44,161 bases of DNA. It comes from Polaromonas sp. GTDB taxonomy: Bacteria; Pseudomonadota; Gammaproteobacteria; Burkholderiales; Burkholderiaceae_C. Position numbers and translations under genes: made by a program. Every line of letters starts with the position of its first letter. The first letter of the stretch is position 1. The DNA lies in the NCBI RefSeq assembly GCF_013817205.1, contig NZ_JACDDD010000017.1, positions 7,603 through 51,763 on the forward strand, written 5' to 3'. The notes under the pieces were generated by a model. It was given only the letters and a program-made list of their open reading frames with translations, did not search any database and was not told the origin of the DNA. Positions 31,725 through 41,122 of the stretch are shown in pieces.

Positions 31725-33508
31725 AGCCGCACACGCAGGCGCTTGAGCGTTTCAAGCAAGGTTTCGTTCTCGGGGTTGAGCAGCATGCCTTCCTTCCAGA
31801 GGGCAATGGCTTTGTCGCGCTGGCCCAGGCTCCACAGGACTTCACCATAATGCGCGGCGATTTCCGCATCGGGCTTGGCCTTGTAGGCGATCTCGAAAAT
31901 CCGCGCGGCCTCGGCCTTGTTGCCCATGCGGAACTCCACCCAGCCCAGGCTGTCCTGGATGAAGGGGTCGGCGGGGGCAAATTCCAGCGCTTTCTGGATC
32001 AGCTGTTTTGCCTCGGGCAGACGCACATTGCGCTCGGCCAGCGAGTAGCCCAGAGCGTTGTATGCGTGGTGGTAGTCGGGCTTGAGCGCCCACAGCTGTC
32101 GCAGCAGGCGTTCCATTTCGGCGAGCGAACCGAGCTTTTCGGCCATCATGGCCTGGTCGTACAGCAGTTCGGTTTCGCCTGGAAACTGCGCGACCGCCTT
32201 GCTCAGCAGCTCGTAGGCGCTTTTGTAGTCCTTCTGGTCCCGAAGCAGGGCGATTTCGGCCATCAGCTTGATGCGTGCGTCCTCCGGCTTGCGCTCGGGC
32301 AAAGCCCGGATCAGCTGGCGTGCTTCGCTCAGCTTGCCCTGCTTGGCCAGCAGTGAGGCGCGTCGCGTCTGTGCTTGAACCAGCTCCTGGGAGTTGGAGA
32401 TTTTTGCCAGCCAGCCGTCGGCGCCAGCGAAATCCTTGCGCTTTTCGGCCACCTGCGCCAGCGACAGGTAGGCTTGGGACAAGCCGCGTTGGGCCTGCTC
32501 GGTCTGCTCGCCCTGCAGGGCGAGCTCGACAAAACGCAGCAGCGAGGTTTGCGCCGCAGCCAGCTGGTTGTTCTGCAACTGCAGCGATCCTTGCACCAGC
32601 CAGCCCTCGGGGTAATCCGGTTTGTCACGCGTGACCATCTGCAGTTGCGCGCTGGCTTCAGCGTAGCGCTGCACATCCAGCAGGCTGCGCGCATAGGCCA
32701 TGCGGATTTCCGGCAAGGCCTTGGGATTGCTTTCCAGGTATCTGCGCACCAGTGGTTCTGCACCAGGCAGCTTGGGGTCCATCAGTTCCAGCGCCAGCAG
32801 GGCCGGCCCTTCGGCGGCGGGCTCAAGCGCCTGCGCACGCTCTGCGGCCGCCAATGCGCCGGGCAGTTCGCCGGCAGCCAGCCGCATACGGCCCACCGCG
32901 ATCCAGGCGGCGGCACTGGTCCCCGGCGCAGCGAGTTGCTGGGCAAGGGCCTGCTCCACCACCCCGGCCGCGAGTTTTTTGTCCGCCGCCCGGGCGTACA
33001 GGCGCGGCAAGGTGGCGATTGCCTGCGACTGTTCGGGCAGTGGCGCCAGCCGCAGTTCGGTACGCAGTGGCTCCACAGTTTCGGTGATGCGGTTCAGCGC
33101 GATCAGGATCTGCAGTACATAGCGGTTGGCCTCGCGCGAGGCTGGCTGCGCCTGGCGCCAGGCCTGCGCCGCCTGCAGGGCAGCGTCACCAGAGCGCGAT
33201 TGCAGTGCGATGTCTGCAGCCCGCTGGTAAAGCTGGGGGTCGTTGGTTTTGCGTGCGGCGTCGAGGATCAGCGCAAACCCTGAGGCGGGCTCGCCGGAGC
33301 GGGTGTTGATCTCGCCGATCAGCAACTGGTAAAACAGCTCGCCGTCCAGGCTGGAAGGTGCAGGCGGCGCCTGGGCGGCGGCCGGTGCATCGGGACGTGC
33401 AGCTTGCGGCAGGGCGGGCGGCGCGGTCTGCCTGGATTGGGCCAGCGCCGCCGGCACAGCCAGGCAGAGCGCGGAAAGCGCGGTCAGGGCGCAGATCAGT
33501 GGTTTCAT
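31721..33508 (-). CDS. Tetratricopeptide repeat protein, exported
   Basis: A 595-residue protein with a signal peptide (MKPLICALTALSALCLAVPA, cut near ALAQ). After a low-complexity P/A-rich stretch it has many TPR-like helical pairs across most of its length. Clear repeat consensus occurs in ALGYSLAERNVRLPEAKQLI and DSLGWVEFRMGNKAEAARIF, and in YGEVLWSLGQRDKAIALWKE at the C-terminus. It precedes lolB and overlaps it by GTGA, as in other Betaproteobacteria, suggesting a role in envelope assembly. A TATCAT hexamer lies 6 nt before the ATG. Confidence 0.88.
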   Translation of the reverse strand: MKPLICALTALSALCLAVPAALAQSRQTAPPALPQAARPDAPAAAQAPPAPSSLDGELFYQLLIGEINTRSGEPASGFALILDAARKTNDPQLYQRAADIALQSRSGDAALQAAQAWRQAQPASREANRYVLQILIALNRITETVEPLRTELRLAPLPEQSQAIATLPRLYARAADKKLAAGVVEQALAQQLAAPGTSAAAWIAVGRMRLAAGELPGALAAAERAQALEPAAEGPALLALELMDPKLPGAEPLVRRYLESNPKALPEIRMAYARSLLDVQRYAEASAQLQMVTRDKPDYPEGWLVQGSLQLQNNQLAAAQTSLLRFVELALQGEQTEQAQRGLSQAYLSLAQVAEKRKDFAGADGWLAKISNSQELVQAQTRRASLLAKQGKLSEARQLIRALPERKPEDARIKLMAEIALLRDQKDYKSAYELLSKAVAQFPGETELLYDQAMMAEKLGSLAEMERLLRQLWALKPDYHHAYNALGYSLAERNVRLPEAKQLIQKALEFAPADPFIQDSLGWVEFRMGNKAEAARIFEIAYKAKPDAEIAAHYGEVLWSLGQRDKAIALWKEGMLLNPENETLLETLKRLRVRL

Positions 33509-33568
33509 CGAGCCATGATAATTGAAGCAATGTGCCCCCGCCGGGCATGCCCATGATCGCCGTACGCC

Positions 33569-34384
33569 ATGCCTGAACTGCCCGAAGTCGAAGTCACCCG
33601 CCTGAGTTTTGCCGACCGCATCGCGGGCGCCACCATACTGGGCCTGCAGATGGGCAAGCCGCTACGCTGGCCACTGGGCTGTGATCCCGTCCAACTGGTG
33701 GGCCAGACCGTGCTGCGGGTGCGGCGGCGCGGCAAATACCTGCTGCTGGACACCACGGGTGGCCTGTTGCTGATCCACCTGGGCATGTCGGGCAGCCTGG
33801 GTTTTGCCACAAACTTGCCGGCCCCGGGCAAACATGACCACTTCGACATGCGCACCACGGCGGGTTGCCTGCGTCTGCATGATCCGCGCCGTTTCGGTGC
33901 TGTGGTTTATGCGCCCGCCGAGGACGACACAGGCGCGCGCAAACTGCTGGGCCGGCTGGGGGTGGAGCCGCTGGGCCCGGACTTTGACGCGGTGGCCTTC
34001 CACGCCGCCCTGCAAGTGCGGCAAACGGCGATCAAGCAGGTTTTGCTAGCCGGCGAGATCGTGGTGGGCGTGGGCAATATTTATGCGTCTGAAGCCCTGT
34101 TCATGGCCGGCATCCGGCCCACGGTGCGGGCGGCCAAGATCAGCAAGCCGCGCGCTGCACGCTTGCATGCGGCAATCCGCGAGGTGCTGGCGCAGGCCGT
34201 GGCCAAAGGCGGCAGCACGCTGAAGGATTTTTCCAACGCCCAGGGCGAAAGTGGCTATTTCCAGCTGGAAGCCCGCGTGTACGACCGCGCCGGCCTGCCG
34301 TGCACCGTGTGCAGCGCGCCGATACGCAGCATGCGGCAGGGGCAGCGCTCCACGTTTTTTTGTGTCAACTGCCAGAAACCCTGA
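33569..34384 (+). CDS. mutM: Formamidopyrimidine-DNA glycosylase (MutM/Fpg)
   Basis: A 271-residue bifunctional glycosylase/AP lyase that removes 8-oxoguanine from DNA. The catalytic N-terminal [14 protein letters not shown] (Pro1, Glu2 after Met removal) is intact. [11 protein letters not shown] and [10 protein letters not shown] follow, then [14 protein letters not shown], and the C-terminal zinc finger [14 protein letters not shown] ending in FFCVNCQ. Start chosen because Pro must be residue 2. GATAAT (33517-33522) may be part of its promoter. Confidence 0.97.
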   Translation: MPELPEVEVTRLSFADRIAGATILGLQMGKPLRWPLGCDPVQLVGQTVLRVRRRGKYLLLDTTGGLLLIHLGMSGSLGFATNLPAPGKHDHFDMRTTAGCLRLHDPRRFGAVVYAPAEDDTGARKLLGRLGVEPLGPDFDAVAFHAALQVRQTAIKQVLLAGEIVVGVGNIYASEALFMAGIRPTVRAAKISKPRAARLHAAIREVLAQAVAKGGSTLKDFSNAQGESGYFQLEARVYDRAGLPCTVCSAPIRSMRQGQRSTFFCVNCQKP

Positions 34385-34458
34385 ACACCGCACAGGCTCA
34401 CCGGTGGCCGATTCTCGTGGGCGATGCTATATTGATTGACCTATGCCTGATCACCACC

Positions 34459-36429
34459 ATGTCCTTTAACCAACAATTCGACCAGCACGGCGCCTGGCGG
34501 CGCGAATTCGCGCTGCGGCTCAAGCTGCTGTCCGAATGGCTGAAAGACCACGACCTGCTCAATGCCGCCGTGGAAGAGCGCCTGCTCCGGCTGGAAACGC
34601 AGGTGCGGTCCGACAAAGTGATGGTGGCGTTTGTCGCCGAGTTTTCGCGTGGCAAGTCTGAACTGATCAATGCGATTTTTTTCGCCGGTTACGGCCGACG
34701 CATCATGCCCGCCAGCGCTGGCCGCACCACCATGTGCCCGACCGAGCTCGGCTACGACGCCGAGGTTCCGCCTTGCCTTCGCCTGCTGCCCATCGAAACC
34801 CGGCTCAAACCCCAGGCCTTGATGGAGTGGCGCGCGGTCCCCGAAAAATGGACGCGCGTCGACCTCGACGTCAATGACCCGGTCCAGCTGGCCAAAGCGC
34901 TGGAAAAGGTCGCCGAGGTTCGCCATGTGACGCAGAACGAGGCGCGCGCCCTGGGTTTTTGGCATGACGAGGCCCCGCAGGACAACCCGCGCACTGATGC
35001 GCACGGGAAGGTGGAGGTGCCGCGCTGGCGCCACGCCCTGATCAACATCGCCCATCCGCTGCTCAAACAGGGTCTGGTCATTCTTGACACGCCTGGCCTC
35101 AATGCCATCGGCGCCGAGCCCGAGCTGACCGTCAGCCTGATTCCGCAGGCGCATGCGGTGGTATTCATTCTGGCGGCCGACACCGGCGTGACCAAATCCG
35201 ACCTCGCGATCTGGCGTGAGCATCTGGTCACCGATGGCAACGACAAGGACGCCCGACTGGTGGTGCTCAACAAGATCGACACCTTGTGGGATGCGCTGAG
35301 CACCCCAACGCAGATCCAGGCGCAGATCGACCGCCAGCGTGCCAGCTCGGCCGACATTCTCGGTTTGCCGGTGACGAAAGTGATTCCTGTGTCAGCGCAA
35401 AAAGGGCTGGTCGCCAAAGTCACTGGCGACGACGAACTGTTGCAAGCCAGTTGCCTGCCCGCTCTTGAGCTGGCACTGGCCCAGGGTGTGATGGGGCAGC
35501 GGCAGAAAATCCTGCGGTCCGCGGTGACCGCCGGCATGGTCGAGCTGCGCGCCGAGGCTGGCCGTGTCATTCATATCCGCCGGCGCGACCTGTCCGAGCA
35601 GATGATGGAGCTGCGTGGACTGCGCGGAAAAAACACTTCAGTGATCAAACACATGCGCTCGCGCATCGAGCAGGAGCACACCGAGTTCAATACCAGTGGC
35701 GCCAAAATCCAGGCGGTGCGCTCAATCCACCTGAAACTGCTGCGCGAGGTTTTCAACCTGCTGGGCACGCCCACACTCAAAACCGAACTGGCGGAACTGA
35801 CCCGCATGCTCAAGCAGCCGGGTATCAAGCTTGGCGTGAAAAGGGCTTATGGCGAGACCTTTGGCCGCTTGCGCGAAAGCTTGGAGAAAGCCAGACAGAC
35901 CAGCGCAGAGATTCAGACCATGCTGGCCGAATCGTTCAAGCAGCTTAATTCGGAGTTCGGCTTTTCCCTGCAAGCCCCCAAGGAGCCGGAGATGTTGCGC
36001 TTTCTGACCGACCTGGAACAGATCGAACGCAGCCACCTGCAGTACCTGGGTGTGACCAACATCCTCAAGCTGGCGCAACCGGATTTTTCGGACCGGCTGG
36101 TGCGTGCGTTGGCGACGCGACTACGTGTGGTTTATGAAACTGCCCTGGGCGAAGTCGAGCTCTGGAACAAGTCGGCAGCCTCGCAGCTCGATGCCCAACT
36201 CAAGGAGCGCCGCAAAAATTTCAGCCGCCGTATTGAGGCGATAGAGCGCATTCAGCAGGCAGCCACCGGTCTTGACGAACGCATTGACGAAATCGAACGC
36301 CACGAAAACGCCATCACGGCGCTGGACGGCAAGCTTGACGAACTCACGGCACAGCTGAGCGATGCGCCCCCTGACCGGCCTGCCCAGGCGCCAGACACGC
36401 AAGCGGCTGCCCTGTTCCGCGCCGCCTGA
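34459..36429 (+). CDS. Dynamin-family GTPase
   Basis: A 656-residue large GTPase. G1 is FVAEFSRGKSELINAI (residues about 58-73), with Ala in place of the first P-loop Gly. G3 is LVILDTPGLNAIG and G4 is VVLNKIDTLWD. The long C-terminal half is helical with heptad-like charged stretches (EAIERIQQAATGLDERIDEI), as in bacterial dynamin-like proteins, which bind membranes and may assist membrane repair or phage defence. It lies between mutM and mutY, the mutY start being 7 bp after its stop. ATG 34459 is chosen over an earlier frame overlapping mutM. Function here is unknown. Confidence 0.87.
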   Translation: MSFNQQFDQHGAWRREFALRLKLLSEWLKDHDLLNAAVEERLLRLETQVRSDKVMVAFVAEFSRGKSELINAIFFAGYGRRIMPASAGRTTMCPTELGYDAEVPPCLRLLPIETRLKPQALMEWRAVPEKWTRVDLDVNDPVQLAKALEKVAEVRHVTQNEARALGFWHDEAPQDNPRTDAHGKVEVPRWRHALINIAHPLLKQGLVILDTPGLNAIGAEPELTVSLIPQAHAVVFILAADTGVTKSDLAIWREHLVTDGNDKDARLVVLNKIDTLWDALSTPTQIQAQIDRQRASSADILGLPVTKVIPVSAQKGLVAKVTGDDELLQASCLPALELALAQGVMGQRQKILRSAVTAGMVELRAEAGRVIHIRRRDLSEQMMELRGLRGKNTSVIKHMRSRIEQEHTEFNTSGAKIQAVRSIHLKLLREVFNLLGTPTLKTELAELTRMLKQPGIKLGVKRAYGETFGRLRESLEKARQTSAEIQTMLAESFKQLNSEFGFSLQAPKEPEMLRFLTDLEQIERSHLQYLGVTNILKLAQPDFSDRLVRALATRLRVVYETALGEVELWNKSAASQLDAQLKERRKNFSRRIEAIERIQQAATGLDERIDEIERHENAITALDGKLDELTAQLSDAPPDRPAQAPDTQAAALFRAA

Positions 36430-36436
36430 TCGCGCG

Positions 36437-37564
36437 ATGGCGCTGGTTCGTACGCGCGGCGCTGCTGCGACCCAGATTGATTCCGAAAGCGCCTTACCCG
36501 AAACTCTAGAGGCAGCTGCGGCTTTGGCGCCGACTTTTGCCAACCTGCTGGTGCGCTGGCAAAAAAGCCACGGCCGTCACAGCCTGCCCTGGCAGAAAAC
36601 GCGTGATCCCTACCGGGTTTGGCTGTCTGAAATCATGCTGCAGCAGACGCAGGTGGCCACAGTGCTGGACTATTACAAGCGTTTTTTGCAGCGTTTCCCG
36701 ACGGTTGCCGATCTGGCGGCCGCATCGCCCGACGAGGTGCTGGGTCTGTGGAGCGGCCTCGGTTATTACAGTCGGGCGCGCAATCTGCACCGCTGTGCGC
36801 AGGATGTGATGCGCTTGCACGGCGGGCGGTTTCCAAAGACTTCGGGGCTGCTGCAAACCCTGCCGGGCATCGGGCCATCAACAGCGGCGGCGATTGCGTC
36901 GTTCTGCTTTTCGGAACGTGTAGCCATCCTTGACGGCAACGTCAAACGGGTGCTGACACGGCTCATGGCCTTTTCCGGTGACCTGGCCTCAAGTGCGCAG
37001 GAGCGGGTCCTGCTGGGCGTGGCGACGGTGCTGTTGCCGCGCCGCAAGCTGCGGGAGGACATGCCGCGTTACACCCAGGGCATCATGGACCTGGGCGCCA
37101 CCATCTGCACCAGCCGCCAGCCGTCCTGCCCACTGTGCCCGGTGCAGAACCTGTGCGTGGGCCTGGCCAGCGGCGCACCCGAACGTTTTCCGGTCAAAAC
37201 CCGCAAGCTCAAACGCAGCGCCCTGTCGCTGAGCCTGCTGTGGGCCGAGCGCGCTGATGGCGCGGTCTGGCTGGAGCGCCGGCCGGCGACCGGCATCTGG
37301 GGCGGGCTGTATTGTTTTCCGGTGTTCTCCAGCGAAGACGAGCTGCTGGCCTCCTTGCCAGCCACGTTGCAAGGCCAACTGCTGGCCGTGCCGCCGTTTG
37401 TGCATGTGCTGACGCACAAGGATTTGCGCTTGTCGCCGATGCGGCTGGCCCTCGCGGCAAAAGCGACCCGGGTGCAGCAGCTCCCCGGCGCCGGGAGCTG
37501 GTTTACGCGGGATGCATTGACGGTGCTGGGATTGCCTGCGCCGATACGCAAGCTGCTGGCCTGA
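36437..37564 (+). CDS. mutY: A/G-specific adenine glycosylase MutY
   Basis: A 375-residue glycosylase removing adenine mispaired with 8-oxoguanine, the partner of MutM. The helix-hairpin-helix region is LLQTLPGIGPSTAAAIASF, with the catalytic Asp in YTQGIMDLGATIC. The 4Fe-4S site CTSRQPSCPLCPVQNLC has Cx6Cx2Cx5C spacing. A C-terminal NUDIX-like 8-oxoG recognition domain carries WGGLYCFPVF and VHVLTHKDLRL. ATG 36437 follows the GTPase stop closely. Confidence 0.96.
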   Translation: MALVRTRGAAATQIDSESALPETLEAAAALAPTFANLLVRWQKSHGRHSLPWQKTRDPYRVWLSEIMLQQTQVATVLDYYKRFLQRFPTVADLAAASPDEVLGLWSGLGYYSRARNLHRCAQDVMRLHGGRFPKTSGLLQTLPGIGPSTAAAIASFCFSERVAILDGNVKRVLTRLMAFSGDLASSAQERVLLGVATVLLPRRKLREDMPRYTQGIMDLGATICTSRQPSCPLCPVQNLCVGLASGAPERFPVKTRKLKRSALSLSLLWAERADGAVWLERRPATGIWGGLYCFPVFSSEDELLASLPATLQGQLLAVPPFVHVLTHKDLRLSPMRLALAAKATRVQQLPGAGSWFTRDALTVLGLPAPIRKLLA

Positions 37565-37671
37565 CTGCTGTCACTTTCAAGAGAAATATGCCGTTAGCCC
37601 TCGTCCATATTGCATGAGTAGCTATCAAATCAGGAGCATCAGGTGGTGTTTTGTGCCACGCCGGCCGGCGG
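37565..37671. other. Convergent gap between mutY and rapZ, holding a repeat core
   Basis: 107 bp with no gene. It contains GCTATCAAATCAGGAGC (37621-37637), a variant of the interspersed repeat nearly matching a copy inside recN. No clear terminator for either gene. Confidence 0.5.
37621..37637 (+). repeat. Variant 17-bp repeat, intergenic copy
   Basis: GCTATCAAATCAGGAGC. Differs at two positions from the minus strand of 39443-39459 (GCTACAAAATCAGGAGC). Confidence 0.6.
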
Positions 37672-38562
37672 TCACGGGAAAGCATCGAGCTCCCGGTGGC
37701 GCTTGACCGTGACCCAGTTGGCGCTGAACGCCTGCGCCAGGCGCTCAACCAGGTAAACCGAGCGATGCTGGCCGCCAGTGCAGCCTATGGCCACCGTCAC
37801 ATAACTGCGGTGGTCGCGCACCAGTGCTTGCAGCCAGTGACCAATGAACTGCTCAATGTGCTGGAACATGTCGTCCACCTCGGCGTGCGCCTGCAGGTAG
37901 CTGACGACCTCGGCGTCTTTTCCTGTCAGCGCACGCAGGCCCGATTCGTAGTGAGGGTTGGGCAGCATGCGCACGTCGAAGACATAGTCGGCATCAACCG
38001 GCACGCCCCGCTTGAAGGCAAAAGACTGGAACACCAGGGTCAGCTGGGCGGACGGCGAAGAGAGTAGCGCCTTCACGTAGCCTTGCAGTTGGGACGGCCG
38101 AATCATGCTGGTGTCGATCACGTGCGCTTGCTCGCGCAACTCACTCAGCAGCTCACGCTCCTCGTTGATGGCATCAACCAGCGCGCGCTGCTGGTCCGTG
38201 GCATCGCGGCCGGACAGCGGATGCAGGCGACGAGTTTCAGAAAAACGCCGAACCAGCGTGTCCGTGCTGGCATCGAGAAACACCGACTGCACCGCCACCC
38301 CCTGTTCACGCATTTGCCGCAGCTGTTGGGGCACCAGCGGCAGCGAGACCGCACTGCGCACATCCATGGCAATGGCCACCTTGCTGGCGCCATGCTGCTT
38401 TTCGAGCGCCACAAAAGACAGCAGCAGCTCGGGCGGCAGGTTGTCGACGCAGTAATAACCGGCGTCCTCCAGCGCATGCAGCGCCACCGACTTGCCCGAC
38501 CCGGACATGCCGGTGATCAGCACCATCTCAAGCAAAGGAGTAGCGTTGACGGAGGTGTTCAT
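37672..38562 (-). CDS. rapZ: RNase adapter protein RapZ
   Basis: A 296-residue P-loop protein. The N-terminal [20 protein letters not shown] is Walker A, followed by [32 protein letters not shown] and the C-terminal [16 protein letters not shown] metal/ligand site. In enterobacteria RapZ directs RNase E to the glmZ sRNA and senses glucosamine-6-phosphate; that role is not established in Betaproteobacteria. Its ATG overlaps the recN stop. Confidence 0.95.
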   Translation of the reverse strand: MNTSVNATPLLEMVLITGMSGSGKSVALHALEDAGYYCVDNLPPELLLSFVALEKQHGASKVAIAMDVRSAVSLPLVPQQLRQMREQGVAVQSVFLDASTDTLVRRFSETRRLHPLSGRDATDQQRALVDAINEERELLSELREQAHVIDTSMIRPSQLQGYVKALLSSPSAQLTLVFQSFAFKRGVPVDADYVFDVRMLPNPHYESGLRALTGKDAEVVSYLQAHAEVDDMFQHIEQFIGHWLQALVRDHRSYVTVAIGCTGGQHRSVYLVERLAQAFSANWVTVKRHRELDAFP

Positions 38563-40202
38563 TGACCCAGCATTTCCTTGGCGTGGGCCAGCGTGGTGCC
38601 CGAAAGTCTTTCACCGCCCAGCATGCGCGCCACTTCTGCGACGCGCTGCTCACCATGGACCGCTTCGACGGTGCTGGCGGTCTGGCCCTTGTCGCTGCGT
38701 TTGGCCACCATCAAATGCTGGTCGGCGCAGGCCGCGACCTGGGGCAGGTGGGTGACGGCCATGACCTGTCGGTCCTTGCCGAGCTGCTTCATCAGTCGGC
38801 CCACGGTTTCAGCGACCGCGCCGCCGACGCCGGAATCGACCTCGTCAAAAATCAGGGTCTGCGCCTGGCCGAGCTGGCTGGTGGTCACGGCGATGGCCAG
38901 CGCGATGCGCGACAACTCGCCGCCGGAAGCCACCTTGCCAACCGGCCGCGGCGTGCTGCCACTGTGACCGGCCACCAGAAACTCGGCCTGTTCCAGCCCG
39001 TATTGCGCAGGCTGGTCCAGTTTGCCCAGGGCGACCTCGAACTTGCCGCCCTGCATGCCCAGGCCCTGCATGGCCTGGGTGATGGCCTTGGCCAGCAGCG
39101 GTGCCGCCTTGGCACGGGCTTTTGACACGGCGCGTGCTTCGTCCATGTAGGCGTTTTTGGCCGCCTGCTCGGTTTTCTCCAGGCCGGCCAGGTCGGCAGC
39201 GGCATCGAGTTTCTGCAGCTCTGCGCGCCATGCGGACAGCAGCTCCGGCAGTTCGGCCGGTGTGCGTTTGTAGCGCCGCGCGAGGCTGACCCACAGCGCC
39301 AGGCGTTCGTCGAGTTCGGCCAGGCGCTGCGGCTCCAGCTCGGCATGGCGGGCGTAACCATTCAGCGAATGCACGGCGTCCTCGACCTGCGCCAGGGCAC
39401 TGCCCAAAACCTCGGTCAGCCCTTTGAATTCGGGCTCAATATGCTCCTGATTTTGTAGCGCAGTGAGCGCGCGTCCCAGCAGGGCGGCGGCGTTGTCGTC
39501 AGCTTCCTGCAACGCATCGACCGCCGTCTGCACCGCGTCGCGCAGCGACTGCACATTGGATAGCCGGCTGTGCTGGGTGTTGAGTTCGTTCCACTCGTCG
39601 GCGCCGGGCGCCAGTTTGTCGAGCTCGCCGATCTGCCAGGCCAGGCGTTCCCGCTCGCGTTGCAGGCTGTCCTGTGCCTCGCGCGCATCGAGCAGCGCCT
39701 TGTGCGCACTGCGCCAGCCCTGCCAGGCCTGCTGCAGCGCTTGCGTGAACAGGCCAGCATAGGCATCCAGCAGGCCGCGCACCGCATCCGGCCGAGTCAG
39801 GCTCTGCCAGGCATGCTGGCCGTGGATATCGACCAGCAGGTCGGCAATTTCGCGCAATTGCGTGGCGGTGGCGGGGCTGCCGTTGATCCAGGCGCGGCTT
39901 TTGCCCTGGGCATCCACGGTGCGGCGCAGCAGCAGTTCATCATCGACGGCAAAACCGGCTTCGTCGAGCCAGCCGGCCAGCGCGGCGGGGGCGTCAAAGG
40001 TGGCGCTGATTTCACAGCGCTGGGCGCCTTCGCGCACCACGCCGGCATCGGCGCGCGCGCCGAGTGCCAGTTGCAGAGCGTCAATCAGTATCGATTTGCC
40101 GGCGCCGGTTTCGCCGGTCAGCACGGTGAAGCCGCCGTCCAGGTCCAATGTCAGCTCGTGCACGATGACAAAGTCGCGCAGGGAAATGTTCTTAAGGCTC
40201 AT
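38559..40202 (-). CDS. recN: DNA repair protein RecN
   Basis: A 547-residue SMC-like ATPase acting in double-strand break repair. Walker A is [20 protein letters not shown] at the N-terminus, a coiled-coil middle (about residues 155-345) follows, and the C-terminal ATPase half has [14 protein letters not shown] (signature) and [16 protein letters not shown] (Walker B). A variant of the interspersed repeat lies in frame within the coiled-coil part. It is coupled to nadK upstream and rapZ downstream by 4-base overlaps. Confidence 0.96.
   Translation of the reverse strand: MSLKNISLRDFVIVHELTLDLDGGFTVLTGETGAGKSILIDALQLALGARADAGVVREGAQRCEISATFDAPAALAGWLDEAGFAVDDELLLRRTVDAQGKSRAWINGSPATATQLREIADLLVDIHGQHAWQSLTRPDAVRGLLDAYAGLFTQALQQAWQGWRSAHKALLDAREAQDSLQRERERLAWQIGELDKLAPGADEWNELNTQHSRLSNVQSLRDAVQTAVDALQEADDNAAALLGRALTALQNQEHIEPEFKGLTEVLGSALAQVEDAVHSLNGYARHAELEPQRLAELDERLALWVSLARRYKRTPAELPELLSAWRAELQKLDAAADLAGLEKTEQAAKNAYMDEARAVSKARAKAAPLLAKAITQAMQGLGMQGGKFEVALGKLDQPAQYGLEQAEFLVAGHSGSTPRPVGKVASGGELSRIALAIAVTTSQLGQAQTLIFDEVDSGVGGAVAETVGRLMKQLGKDRQVMAVTHLPQVAACADQHLMVAKRSDKGQTASTVEAVHGEQRVAEVARMLGGERLSGTTLAHAKEMLGQ
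39443..39459 (-). repeat. Variant 17-bp repeat inside recN
   Basis: GCTACAAAATCAGGAGC read on the coding (minus) strand, encoding part of ALQNQEHIE in the RecN coiled-coil region. Confidence 0.55.
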
Positions 40203-41074
40203 GCGACACCTTCATTCCAGTGGAGTTTTTTTCGCAGGGTGTCGAAGTAGCTCCAGCCTTTGGGGTGCAGAAAACACATCTGAAACTCTGACCGCCGCAC
40301 GCTGATGCGGTCGCCGTGCAGCAGGCTGGCCAGCGACTGCATGTCGAAATTGGCACTGGCGTCACGCCCCGCGACAATCTCCACCGTGATCTCGCCCGCA
40401 TCGGAAAGCACGATGGGCCGGTTCGACAGGGTGTGCGGCGCAATCGGCACCATCACCCAGCCGGCAATCGAGGGATGGATCAGCGGGCCGCCGGCCGACA
40501 GCGCATAGGCGGTGGAGCCGGTCGGCGAGGCAATGATCAGGCCATCAGCACGCTGGTTGGCCACGAAGCGGCCATCGACCTCGACCCGCAGCTCGACCAT
40601 GCCGGCGGTAGCCCCGCGGTTGACCACCACATCGTTCATCGCGGTTGCGTTGAACACACAGCGGCCATCGCGCACTACCTTGGCCTGCATCATCCAGCGC
40701 CGGTCTTCCTCAAACTCGCCGCGCAGCATGGGTTCGAGCGTGGTCTGGAAATCCTCGAAGGCGATGTCGGTGATGAAACCCAGCCGGCCCTGGTTGATGC
40801 CGACCATGGGCACGCCGAACTGCGCCAACTGCCGGCCTATGCCCAGCATGGTGCCGTCGCCGCCGACCACCAGCGCCAGGTCGCAATGCGCGCCAATACC
40901 TGCCACATCCATCACCGGATGCTGGGAGAGGCCCGTGTTGCTGGCGGTGTCGCGCTCCAGCGTGACCTCGCAACCTTGCGTGTGCAGGAAGTTGGCAATT
41001 TCTTCCAGCGCCGAGCGTGAACCATGGGCGTGGTACTTCCCGATCAGGGCGACGTGACGGAATTGCGACTTCAT
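40199..41074 (-). CDS. nadK: NAD kinase
   Basis: A 291-residue enzyme phosphorylating NAD to NADP. The signature [19 protein letters not shown] and [13 protein letters not shown] are clear, with [15 protein letters not shown] and [19 protein letters not shown] downstream. ATG 41074 is used rather than an in-frame TTG at 41080. Divergent from hrcA across 48 bp, first in the nadK-recN-rapZ unit. Confidence 0.96.
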   Translation of the reverse strand: MKSQFRHVALIGKYHAHGSRSALEEIANFLHTQGCEVTLERDTASNTGLSQHPVMDVAGIGAHCDLALVVGGDGTMLGIGRQLAQFGVPMVGINQGRLGFITDIAFEDFQTTLEPMLRGEFEEDRRWMMQAKVVRDGRCVFNATAMNDVVVNRGATAGMVELRVEVDGRFVANQRADGLIIASPTGSTAYALSAGGPLIHPSIAGWVMVPIAPHTLSNRPIVLSDAGEITVEIVAGRDASANFDMQSLASLLHGDRISVRRSEFQMCFLHPKGWSYFDTLRKKLHWNEGVA

Positions 41075-41110
41075 CGTCAAATTACATCACAACATCCATG
41101 ACAAGCTTCG

Positions 41111-41116
41111 TAGAAT
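41111..41116 (+). promoter_or_regulatory. -10-like hexamer directly before hrcA
   Basis: TAGAAT followed by GACCCC and then the hrcA ATG (6-nt spacing). It suggests a leaderless transcript. No CIRCE element is present in the nadK/hrcA gap, so hrcA is probably not self-repressed here. Confidence 0.4.
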
Positions 41117-41122
41117 GACCCC

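Noticed and set aside
41075..41122. Leaderless promoter for nadK (TAATTT near its start)
   Set aside because: The spacing to the ATG is only 4 nt and the hexamer matches poorly; not comparable with the four 6-nt cases.
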